From Riptortus pedestris (lineage: Eukaryota > Arthropoda > Insecta > Hemiptera > Alydidae): DNA of 64,000 nt. The position numbers were made by a program, and so were the translations under genes. Position 1 is the stretch's first letter. The number at the start of each line of letters is the position of its first letter. Under the pieces are notes generated by a model. The model searched no databases, was not told the origin of the DNA, and worked only from the letters and a program-made list of their open reading frames with translations. Where the stretch lies: assembly GCA_019009955.1 (NCBI GenBank), contig CM032229.1, forward strand, positions 142,747,501 to 142,811,500, read 5' to 3'. Shown piece after piece: positions 1 through 10,434 of the stretch.

Positions 1-976
1 CGAGCAGCTGAATTACGTATGCTGTGTCGCAAATCCGCACCCTCCGAATGTCCCATTCTGTCGGGCCGGCTGCTTAATAATCAGCTGCGAGAGGCAGCGC
101 TCTGATTAAATAGTCGAAACCACATAACGCTTAGCGAAACGCTTTCTGCCCTGGTCTCAATTTGGTTAGGAGATGAGATAAAGTTCACTGCTATGGCTCG
201 TGAGGAGCGGAAGAACTCAGGGGTAATTAGGCGGGCTGGAAAAATAATTAGGAAGGAAGTAGCGAAATTTGAAAGGCTTCTAAGTACCCCCAGAAATTAG
301 TTTACATCCTAGAAAGATGCACGCCATAAAACAATTATGCTGTGTCCTTTTATTTTTAGGTTTCAGCTATTGGCAGCTCTAATTTGACAACTCTCACGGA
401 CTGATAAGGAAACAGACACATCTTAGAGTTATTAAGAGTAGATATTTATACCGATGATGTATAAGTTAGAGAGATTGCATAGAATTATGTAGAAATCACG
501 AGACAAATAGAAATAAATAAATAAATATAGTGGTAAGAAAAAAGCCATGAGTTACAGGTGATCAAAAACTATTTTCAGTTTCTTAAGAAAATAATGAAAA
601 AGAAGTGAGAAGATTGTATCTCATTTAAGTTTTTAAAATAATTAAATCATATTAAATGACGTATGTTCCAATAGTTGTAATGTTAAACGTCTAATTTACA
701 TCCGTTAGTCAAATAGGGCTCAACTTTAATGCAGTTGATTTTTAATTCAACGGCTTAAATGGTAATTAATTATGCAAATATCTTAAAGTAGACAACATAA
801 CAAAGCCTTTTTAATCCATGTGTATTATAAAAGTAGAAGCTCTTGACCTTCATTGGAGGTAGAGGCAGTAAATAAGTGCAAATAACTATATGAGGATCTG
901 AATAATCATAAAGAAAATAAAATAGATACACATTAAAGCATTGATATAAAGCATTGTAAAATATAGAATAAATTTA
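1..976. other. Intergenic, no gene recognised
   Basis: The first 250 bases are noticeably more GC-rich than what follows and could be the edge of a regulatory or transcribed region outside the window. No open frame of coding character is visible on either strand. The remainder is AT-rich without recognisable repeats until a SINE fragment starts at about 977. Confidence 0.5.
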
Positions 977-1090
977 ACTCATTAAATAAAATCCTTAGTC
1001 CCACCCTGGCTAGAAAAGGGTGGTAACCTGTAGATAACCCGTCCCAATTAGCCATAGTAGCATAAAGTGGACGCTAATAAATAAATAAAA
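977..1090 (+). repeat. SINE family, 3' half fragment
   Basis: This is the 3' body of the tRNA-derived SINE described at 15016. It shares the blocks CACCCTGGCTAGAAAAGGG, GGTAACCTGTAGATAACC and CCCAATTAGCC and ends in an AATAAATAAATA-rich tail. The tRNA-like head (A and B boxes) is missing, so this is a 5'-truncated copy. Confidence 0.75.
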
Positions 1091-1133
1091 AATATAGAAG
1101 ACGTTTCGTCTATGGATAATATGAAACACTGGC

Positions 1134-1211
1134 GTACACGCACGCACTCACACACGCGCACGTACGCACAGTCACACGCACACCCACACACACACACACA
1201 CACACACACAA
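1134..1211. repeat. CA-rich microsatellite
   Basis: An imperfect ACGC/CACA tract grades into a pure (CA)n run. It is a simple sequence repeat with no other feature. Confidence 0.9.
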
Positions 1212-1563
1212 TAAATTAAAATTGAGTAAGTATTAAAAGTAATTGTAAGAGTATTTCGTATTATATTTCATTAAATAGACCAAAAGTCCTTAAAAACATC
1301 ATCTAAAAATGGGTTACGTTCGGCTAGAAACTCATTTAGATCTGTGGATAGTGGAAATGGTAATATTTGAATACAGTCTGTAATTATTTGTCAGTGTCGT
1401 GCTGCAGATTTTACACCATGGCTCAACTTGTCTAGGAATATAGAATACTTAGACACTCCTCATAACATGTACGAACTTTACTTACAGACAGGAGCTCACA
1501 TATGGACAAAACGATAAATCACCTTAAAAATTTAGTTTGTTTTACCAAATTTAACTTCTCACC

Positions 1564-1663
1564 TTTTAGCAGATTTCCCTTAAGGGAAATCAGCTATTGA
1601 GGACGTACTCATGACGCGAGTTTTGAAAAATTTCTTCAAATGTCCATCGATCCTACCCAGGAG

Positions 1664-1703
<40 letters not shown>

Positions 1704-1950
1704 TTTTATGTAAAAAGGAAGATCAAGTTCGTTAACGGCTGAAATCGGATCAGTGGGAGGGGGATTGCAAATTAAATTTACTATAAATATTGTTCTATAC
1801 ATTTATTCTGTATCTTAAATATTAACCGAGATATTTGTATTTGTATTGTGTGTGTTGTCGCTAGGATTCGGCTATGTTCTCTATTTCTCTACTGTAAAAC
1901 TTCACGTGGGAAATCTGCTTAGTTTACGCAGGCCCTGCGTGACGGACTTT
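1564..1950 (-). mobile_element. Rolling-circle (HINE-like) element, short internally deleted copy
   Basis: Both diagnostic ends are present in reverse orientation. The 3' end (TTTTAGCAGATTTCCCTTAA then GGGAAATCAGCT) is at 1564 and the complement of the 5' end (CCCTGCGTGACGGACTTTTT) is at 1931-1950. A (TA)n run lies at about 1667-1701. The internal part is far shorter than in 985-1000 bp copies such as 8487-9474, so this is a deletion derivative. It is non-coding. Confidence 0.8.
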
Positions 1951-4659
1951 TTCATATTGACTTAGTGGAAAATTTAATATAATTTTGAACAATTTAAAAT
2001 AATATAAATGTACCAGTATATAGGAATAACATAATTTATTTTTTATTAAAACCATTTTAAATTGATGCCTTTAATACTAGTCTAATGCTTGTTTGTTGTT
2101 TTTATTACTTGTATTTAATGTTAACTGCAGCCAATAAATTCCACAAATACTAACATATCTAAAACATATAAACATTTACAAATATAAATATATATATATA
2201 TATATATATAGTATAAAATAGAATAGGTCTACAGCACACATAAAAAGATTTAAAAGGGATAACTTTTATTACATTCATTTAGACAAAGCACGGATATGAG
2301 AAACAATCTGATATTTAAGAAATATTTTCCATAATATAAAAATAAACTGCAACAAAGGTAAGTACATGAAGGAATAAATATTTTATTCTTACTACCCCTT
2401 AACAAATAGAGATCTTGCCAATCACCATTGATGTGGGGCACAAACCAAATAAAATAAAAAATAATGTTTATTTATTGTGTTAAATTTTTGTTGTTGGTTC
2501 AGTTTTTTGTTGTTCTATAATTATGTTTTTATTTTACATTGTTAAATTTCGAGCCAAATCGCCTAGTTGCAGTACTCCTGTATAAATAAATAAATCATCT
2601 ATTCTCGCAGTAAGAAACGAGTTTGTATAGTGTGTCCAACTCTAAATCCTCTGAGTACAATTTCTTCCCGTCTAGTTTGTCAGATGCCAGTTCGTCGATT
2701 AAAATATACCGATTTTATTTCCCTAAGTTTATTTGCCATTTGGAACCATTCACTTTGCCTCTTATTTAGTATTATTTTTTTAATGTTATTCTTGGACTGT
2801 AACTCCAGACGTGTCATAAAATCCTTGTTCTGAAAATACATTTGCTTCTCTGTCAACGTTTCCATTTCCCAGTACACCCATATTAATAGGCTTTTGTACT
2901 AGAGGCTCTTTGTACGAAACAAAAATTTGTTAGCTCCACAAATTTTATTTGGTTGTGCGTTTCTGGGCTTTGAGGTTGGGCTTCTAGCCCATTCCTCGAT
3001 CCATAGTGTTCTTCTCCATCCTTCTTGCACAATGAAGTGGCGATTTTTGGCATCCATAATTCGGCTGGAAATTCCTCATGCTTACCACTTTTGGTAAGCT
3101 GCTTCACAAGCTCTGATTCTTCGTGGGCTTTTGAGCGAAAATTTCTCGTTTTCAGTTACGTAATGACTTTCGACCAAAATCATTCTTTTTCTATCGTTTC
3201 CTTTATGTCTTTAAATCGTGGTTCCACGTTTTTTACCTGGACACTCATCCCAGGCTCAAAAAGAAATGGGATACTTTATGACTTTAGAGGAAAGCGGTTG
3301 ACTTCAAAGGTTGAACCTCAAACAGGAGCCGACGTCATAAAAACACAGAAAGTCCGGAAGAGTTTGAGAAACTAGACACTTACTTTCCTAGTTATCCTTA
3401 GAAACCACCCACACTATCATTCTCATGAAAATATTCACCCAATCTAAAATAAATACAGATAAAAAATATGCTGTTATAGGCCACTGTAGTAAAAAAACCA
3501 TTGAATTCATTTTTCATATTAAGTAAATGAGGCAAAAGTATCCATCTCTTCAACCACATTGAAGATATCAATGTTTTGCATTGCATGCCTGCTTCTCAGA
3601 ACAACAGAAAGAAAATAAAATAAATTAAAACGGGTTGTCATTCTAAATTATAATCACTGATTTTTCAGTTATTTCAATCTCCAGTTAAATTCTAACGAGC
3701 TGAATTGCATCAGTAATAATGATTTATAATCTGATAGCTTAAACTATGATTTGAATTTCCGTAACTTCCCTTAGATCAATAAGGCCAATACTTTTTATTT
3801 GCCTACTCCTACTTCATTTAATAGGATATCGGCATATTTTACCATTATATCCAATATTTATAAATAGTTAATAATAATATTTAATTTTTGGATGATTCTT
3901 TTTGGCATCGAATGAGTTAGAGAGATCTTACTATATTCATTGACAAACTAATCATTAATGGCGATTTCCATGAAGCGAGTGTTCGGAAATTATCACTGGT
4001 TTTTCCTAGCGCGCGAAACGTTCTGTGCCCAAGAAAAAATCAAAAATTAGTTCTTACTTCACAAAATAACATATTGTGCAATATTCCTGAAATATTGTTG
4101 AGAATATCTGAAACCAGAGAAATGATAAACAGAACATTTGCACTTAAAGATACCTTCCTTCCTACTAATGCCTAAAATATAAATTATATTTAATCTGTCT
4201 TTGGTTTAAGAAATAAAAATAGGTTTTCGTCACATTCAGCTCAAAAGAAATAGAAAAGTTCATTGATTCGGAATATGTATATAAGCAGTATATCGCTGAA
4301 ATCAATGAACTGTTATGCCTTCAATACGTAACAAATATTCTATATACGTTAACGTAACAATGGGTCAATTTACTCATACATTTTAGTGATTATTAGATAT
4401 ACTGTTACTGGTGGCTTCTCAGCCAGATTATTTTTGCTTATATTAGTAAAATATATCTTCTTCAGTTATATGTTCTAACTCCAACTGTTGTCTGTATTAG
4501 TCCATTGATGGTCAGACTATAATTTCTTTTTAATTAATATTGTTATATCTGGATCGTACAACAAAATTTTTATTAGTATTTTGATTTTTAACTGCTGGTG
4601 TTTGACGACCTTTTTTTGTGACCTTAGTACCCATTTTTTTTTTTTTAACAAATTTTTCC

Positions 4660-4664
4660 TCATA

Positions 4665-4712
<48 letters not shown>

Positions 4713-4713
4713 G

Positions 4714-4744
<31 letters not shown>

Positions 4745-4760
4745 GGTATATGTATATATT
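4660..4760. repeat. (TA)n microsatellite
   Basis: Nearly uninterrupted TA dinucleotides with a few interruptions such as ATATGTATAT. Apparent ORFs through it on either strand encode only alternating Tyr and Ile. Confidence 0.9.
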
Positions 4761-7543
4761 TGGCTTAAGTGTCTCCTATGATTGAGCAAAACTATTCAAC
4801 ATATAAAATAATTTTATCAAGTCCGTGGAAGAACTGTCTTGAAAGACCAACTTCATTCATTTTCTATGCTTTCAGTTCCATCACTACAGCATCATACTGC
4901 TCCTCAGAAACTTTCTCTTACGAAGTCACATATCCAAGCAAACTTCGCCATTTCTATTCTACGGCATATTGAGTAAATTGCTGTAATTAGATTAATGGAA
5001 TCCTTCATTCTTGTAATACTCTTCAAAATAATTTCAGAAGCGTTTACCAGTTCTCTGACGTTATAGGAGTGCATTTTTCTCTTAGCAATAAACTAATACA
5101 TTCTGTCCTTAATTATGATTAACATTTTCTTCAGAAGAAACTTTCACACATTATAGTAAACCTAACAGAATATATTTATTAAAAACGTTTTCTCATTCAA
5201 TTACAAAACATATCTACAGTTTGGGTATTGTTCCAAAAAAATATGGTTATAATACAAACCAGCACAATTTTTTCCCACCACCACCATTTGAACCATTCAT
5301 TAGGCTAAAATACGACAGCTTGGACTGGGTAAATATTCTAGATGTTGTACAGTTTCTAGTTTTACCTAGAATCTTATCTGATTGGCCATACGCTGCTTAA
5401 CAGAAGATGTTAATTAGATTAGTTTTCACTGAGTGCCTTGAACTAGGATAACTAGGATACTATGGCAAGGAAATCCCTCTCACCTATATTACTTAACATT
5501 GATTTTCATTCAGCAAAGCTGTTTCATGACGGTGCAAGATGATGTGGCTATCGCAAGCCGAACATTGTCAGTATTGGGTGATGCTATGGGAAAACTTACA
5601 GGGGTAGCAGATTGGAGAAAATTAAGAATATGACAACTCCTCTAGGTGAAGAAGGCAAGAAATGAGTGAGGAGTTTGATGGAATATATATGTTGAGAGAT
5701 TAGTCACATATTGCAATAATATTCCAAAAGCTATGAAAGAAAACCTAGATGATTATTGAGATTCGTATACCTCCTTGGTGATGGAGAACATACCCCTTGG
5801 TCGAACATAATTTTAAAAGGAGGTAATTGGCCCGAACCACCTCATATTATATTTAATAGATATAATAAAGAACTTAAGTAATAAAGTTTATCAAAAGTAT
5901 AGATATTGATGTAGCAAAAATATATTAGAATGTAAAGTTGATTGTGAGGAATGGGAATTATAGTTCAATATATTTACCTTACATAGATTCGCAAATGAAA
6001 CATCGGTTGAGTTTAACTTTAATTGATTTGTTGTTTTTTTTTTGTGTTTTTATTTATTTATTTTTTCATTTCATTTATTAATTTTATTTTTAAGTATCTT
6101 ACTTATTTTAATATTTTATTTTATTATTGTTTTCTTTTTATATTATATTTGATTAGATGGTTGATTAACGTGTATATATTGTAAAATAAAAATGTATTGA
6201 AACGTAATCATGCATGTAATTTGCCATGTGGCAATGTAACATGTATTTAAATAAATAACTCCTCAATGGGTTACTATGAGGAGGGAAAAATATACCCTTT
6301 GGTCGATTACTATCATCAACTACACTGAAATCCATTGATGCCTGGAGAGTACTTCCAGTCTTTCGACCCTTTCTTGGTTCCATTGACTCTGCTGCACGGG
6401 AAACCTGGACGTAGTGTGTCACGAGAAAGCTCTGCGATTCTCAAGGAAAGCAAAATTAATGATACATAAAATGGGGCATAAGGCCAATTGTAATGTTTGG
6501 CCACGTAACGCCCACTCTCTCTAACAGATTAAGAGTGCTTTGCTGGAGTTAGGTTAAAGCGGCCTGAAACTTTTTAAGCTCAGTTTAAGAACAGACAATT
6601 GGCTGATCAGGACTACTAATGAAAAATTCAAAGTTCATCATAGTGATGAGAGAAGGTAGTTTATGTCGTGTAAAATTGATGAATACCGAGCGTTTAGGAG
6701 ATGTATTGTACACCAAGTTGTAAGAGGAGAAGGGGCTGCCCCAGAAAACGATAGATGAAGTGTGTTAGGTCTTTCAACTTCTGAGATGAAATAATTAGAA
6801 ACCTTTGGCCGCTGATTCAAATGAGTATTAATGTAGATAATGACAATACAGAGTTAGATATTGTAAATTTTAGCAGATTTTTGTTTTATGAAAATAGCTA
6901 ATAAGTACACCCTTTGTTATAAACTTCTGGTGTTTTTGAAGAAGTTTCTTCAAATATCCTCTGCTTAGCATGTTTCTTCTAATGAACAATTTTATCTGTC
7001 ATTTTACTTTCTAGTTCGAAGTGAAAGAAGTATTGTAATCGAAAAAATGTTCGGTTCTCTGAATTCGCTGGAGTTAACTGTTATTTCTCCATTTGTATGG
7101 ATATATAAAAAATTGTTATAGAATATTTCTTATTTATCATGGAATGATCTATAAATTATGTTCAAAGACATTTTTCGATCCAATGGATTGGAAGTGAGCA
7201 TACGCGTATCTCTGTCAAATGAAACAATTTTAAATTAAATTCAACCAATTAGGTTGCTTATTTAATTTAATAGGAATGCAAGAAAGCCAGATTTTTTTTT
7301 TCATAATTTAAATATGAATAGTGATTGGTTATAGTTCTAAATTTTCACGGGTTTGGCTGAAGGGTGTTAGTTTATCACTGGAATTAATATTTGTCCTATA
7401 TGCACACAAATATATGGATCTAGTTTTGGGCCCTAATTTACAACGATTTTTGAAAATTCGTGTCTTTTATGGCTTCAAGTACTCTTTACTTCCAAACAAT
7501 GATTAATGGGCACCAAGGACTGGCTAGAAGTCCAACTTCAAAA

Positions 7544-7745
7544 GAGGCTCAAGTTAGCCATGAGTTAAGGCAACTCACTTAATAAACCTAGAGCCGTAAG
7601 TTCGATTCCCAACTGGGTGGTAGGAATTTATTTAGTGAAGAAAAGAAAATCCTTCGTCCCTTCCTGGCAAGAAAAGGCTGGTAACCAATAGATATCCTAT
7701 CCCACTAAGCCTTAGTAGCAGAAATTGGACTTTCATAAAGTATAA
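7544..7745 (+). repeat. tRNA-derived SINE copy
   Basis: The head matches the family (GCTCAAGTTAGCCATGAGTT) and carries a B-box-like TAAGTTCGATTCCC. It is followed by the body blocks GGAATTTATTTAGTG, CTGGCAAGAAAAGGCTGG and AGCCTTAGTAGCA. It is diverged from the other copies, especially between the A and B boxes. Confidence 0.75.
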
Positions 7746-8215
7746 ACCTCAAATACAGATGCTTATATTTAGATAGATTTATTTAAACATGTTGTCCAAA
7801 AATCAAGAACAAATATTCCCACAAAATCCCGTCTGCAGGAAATGGCCATTAAAATACTAGTATTACAAACTTTAGTTCATAATATTGTTATTAAATATTT
7901 GATGACTCCATATACTTCTATATTTTTAATAAGTACGAAATAGGAAGTTAACATAATTTTACTCCGAAAAATCATTTGGTGAACTCATATACTTTCAATG
8001 GTATCACATTTTCAAAAAAGTGGGTTTGATATTTTCTATTACGTGAAAATTACAAAGTTTTCAAAAATAATTATTTCCCTATTCCTTGTATACATTAAAG
8101 CTTAGATTATGTCGTTCTCCTCAAACTTCAACCATGTTAATATTTGATAATCACATTTTTAGATAGCATCAGATCATATTTCACAGATTTCTCCTTCCTA
8201 GGATATGACAAAAAC

Positions 8216-8480
8216 TAGGCCCATTCTAATTTGTATATATTTAGATTGGTAGTCAGAAATATTTGTCTGTTAACGGTCTGATGTTTGTCTGTTCTCGCTA
8301 TTCTTGTTTCATTTTAACCAAACTCGAAACTGAAGCGTATCATGTTAATGAACGAAAACGTTAAAAGTTAAAATCGGACAATATAAATGGGGGTTTAAAG
8401 GAGGTGGGAATCGAAAAATCCAAATATCTCCGCTATTATGAGTCGCATCTAAAAGTTGTTCGTAACTAATCTAGTTGCAT
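8216..8480 (-). mobile_element. Rolling-circle (HINE-like) element, fragment
   Basis: This holds the internal core of the family in reverse orientation: TTTGTCTGTTAACGGTCTG, then CCAAACTCGA, then AAATATCTCCGCTATTATGAG. Neither end is intact. It abuts the fuller copy that starts at 8487 in the same orientation. Confidence 0.65.
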
Positions 8481-8486
8481 ATTCAA

Positions 8487-8639
8487 TTTTAGCAGATTTC
8501 CCTTAAGGGAAATCAGCTATTGAGGTTGTACTCATGACGGAATTTTCGACATTTTTCTTCAAATGTCCATTGATCCTACCTAGTAGATGACGAAAATGAG
8601 GTCCGTTCAAAACTGTATATATATATCTATATATATATA

Positions 8640-8678
<39 letters not shown>

Positions 8679-9474
8679 ATATTTGTCTGTTACCGCTCTA
8701 GCGGTCGCAATTTTTGTTTAATCCTTACCAAACTTCATATTTAAGCGTTTTATGTAAAAAGAAAGATCAAGTTCGTTAACGGCTGAAATCAGACCAGTGG
8801 GAGGGGGGGTTCAGAGGGGAGGATTTTCGAAAATTCGAAATATCTCCGTTACTATACGTCGGATCGAAAAATTATACAGAATCAATCTTATTACAAATTA
8901 CATTTACTATAAATATTGTTATATACATTTATTCTCTATCTTGAATATTAACCGAGATATTTGCATTTTTCAGTTTTCACCAATCCGCCACTTCTACTCA
9001 TGTTACGTAAACAATACTCTGATACATAATAAATCACATTATTGGAAGTTTAAATACCAAAAATTGTATTCAAGAGACCTTTATTATACGAGATACATGC
9101 AAATATGTACTGGTGACTCCCCCCCCCATCTTAAAGTTTTGGACTACTAAAATTTTATTGATTGAGATAACAATTATTCTGACTCATTATTAATTACAGT
9201 ACTAGATATAGTAAATAGTTCTCAATAAAATTAATGTGTTATATTCTGATATATTTCAGTAATTGTTTTTCTTTCCGGTGTGAGGCAGGACCCGTTTGTC
9301 TACATTTCTAACCTAACGCTTCCTGTCCGCAGGCTATTGAAATTGGATGAAACATTTCTTATTTCCGTTTGTATTTATTCACGGTGTTGTGTTAGCAGTA
9401 TGTATATTTATCTATTACTAAAATTCACGAGGGAAATCTGCTTAGTTTACGCAGCCCCTGCGTGACGGACTTTT
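8487..9474 (-). mobile_element. Rolling-circle (HINE-like) element, near full-length copy
   Basis: Reverse-orientation copy of 988 bp with both ends. The 3' terminal palindrome (TTTCCCTTAAGGGAAA flanked by TTTTAGCAGA and TCAGCTATTGAGG) is at the left. The complement of the 5' end (GGGAAATCTGCTTAGTTTAC, then CTGCGTGACGGACTT) is at the right. A TA/TATC microsatellite (about 8617-8680) sits about 130 bp inside the 3' end. Known HINE/DINE-1 elements combine subterminal inverted repeats, a short tandem repeat and a 3' hairpin in the same way. No transposase or helicase frame is present; the short ORFs inside are not coding. Confidence 0.85.
8616..8682. repeat. (TATC)n / (TA)n microsatellite inside a rolling-circle element
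   Basis: TA dinucleotides grade into about ten TATC (equivalently CTAT) units. It occupies the position where other copies of the family carry pure (TA)n, so it is an expanded internal repeat of the element. Confidence 0.9.
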
Positions 9475-9477
9475 TTA

Positions 9478-10188
9478 AAATTGTTTGGGGAGTCTTTTTT
9501 ATCTTGAATATTAACAGAGATGATATATTGGACTTGGTAATTTTCAGTCTTCAGTAAACACCCCCTTTGAATCATCTCATGTTAGAAATAAGCCAATATT
9601 TTATAAATCGTCTTAAATAGCAAATATTGCTTTCAACTGACCATTATTATGTGAGGTACATGCAAGTAAAATTACGTTATCAATTAGATTTTAAGTTTGT
9701 ATCTCGAAAATGTTTATTTGATCTATACAATACTCGATATTTAACCGTTTCAGTCAACACTAAAGATCATATTTGTTATTGGCTGAAATGGGACCAGACA
9801 TTGAGGGCTAAGTGGGGGAGGTCGAAATTTCAAAATATTTCCCTCATTATGAGTCGAATCGTAAAATGTCACGGAACCAATCTTGTTAAACTATTGATGC
9901 TTTATAATTGTTGTTCTATACATTTTTTCTTAACACAAATAATAAGCGAGTAATTCGTTCTTTCTTGTTGAACTATTGACGCTCTACAGTCGTGTAGTAA
10001 ACATTTCTGTTTACTCAAATATTAAGAGAATTATTCATACATTCTTGTTTTCAGTCATCATTGAACCACCACTGCTCATCGGATTTTATTCAGAAACAGG
10101 GATTGCCTGATGAGATGAGATCAGTAGAGTATCATACCACGACGTCGGAAATCAGCTAAGTTTACGCAGCCCACTCGTCACGGACTTT
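9478..10188 (-). mobile_element. Rolling-circle (HINE-like) element, 3'-truncated copy abutting the cuticle promoter
   Basis: This shares the family core (AATACTCGATATTTAACCGTT, TTATTGGCTGAAATGGGACC, ATTATGAGTCGAATCG). It ends with the complement of the 5' terminus, TTTACGCAGCCC then CTCGTCACGGACTTTTT, at about 10187. The microsatellite and 3' palindrome are missing. It follows directly on the copy at 8487-9474 in the same orientation. Its right end leaves only about 145 bp before the TATA box of the cuticular protein gene. Confidence 0.7.
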
Positions 10189-10434
10189 TTCGCTTCAAGT
10201 TTCGTAGTGCGCATGACGAAAAATTTGTCCAAAGATTCGTAAGTAAAACTCGTGGCAGAGAGGTCCTTGATAAGAGGCCTTGGGATTGAGTAAGAGCGGA
10301 GAGCCACCCCCGAGCGAGGAGGTGGGGGCAGGGTATATATAGGCAGGGGTGGAAGTCGGACCAGTATCAGTGCACAATCAGCTCTCAGCAGAACAACATC
10401 ATCAACAGCATCTTCTGAAACACCAACCAGAAAC
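10189..10434 (+). promoter_or_regulatory. Core promoter and 5' UTR of the cuticular protein gene
   Basis: A TATA box, TATATATA, lies at 10334-10341 in otherwise GC-rich sequence. An arthropod initiator-like TCAGT is at 10367-10371, about 35 bp downstream of the start of the TATA box, so transcription probably begins near 10369. The predicted 5' UTR is about 66 bases. Two near-matches to the FTZ-F1 site (YCAAGGYCR, reverse strand) lie at 10262-10270 and 10275-10283, one mismatch each. FTZ-F1 is known to drive some RR cuticle genes; binding here is inferred only. Confidence 0.65.

Larger units (their letters stand above)
1951..8215. other. Intergenic AT-rich DNA with microsatellites and unclassified debris
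   Basis: No gene recognised. (TA)n tracts lie at about 2188-2210 and 4666-4756; open frames there are strings of Tyr-Ile repeats, not proteins. The segments at 5520-5850 and 6280-6830 are more GC-rich and look like decayed transposon coding sequence with many stops in all frames. I cannot assign them to a family. The SINE copy at 7544-7745 is listed separately. Confidence 0.5.

Noticed and set aside
4517..4789. 90-codon minus-strand ORF
   Set aside because: Most of it is Tyr-Ile repeats translated from the (TA)n microsatellite.
5520..6830. Possible decayed Jockey-type coding sequence
   Set aside because: A few residues suggest retroelement C-terminal motifs, but stops are frequent and no diagnostic motif is complete; kept only as unclassified debris.
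8640..8682. Regularly spaced short repeats that could suggest a CRISPR array
   Set aside because: It is a simple TATC tetranucleotide microsatellite with no spacers, in a eukaryotic genome.
8797..9953. ORFs of 60-117 codons between 8.8 and 10 kb
   Set aside because: They lie inside rolling-circle element copies; the same frames are broken in other copies, so there is no coding conservation.
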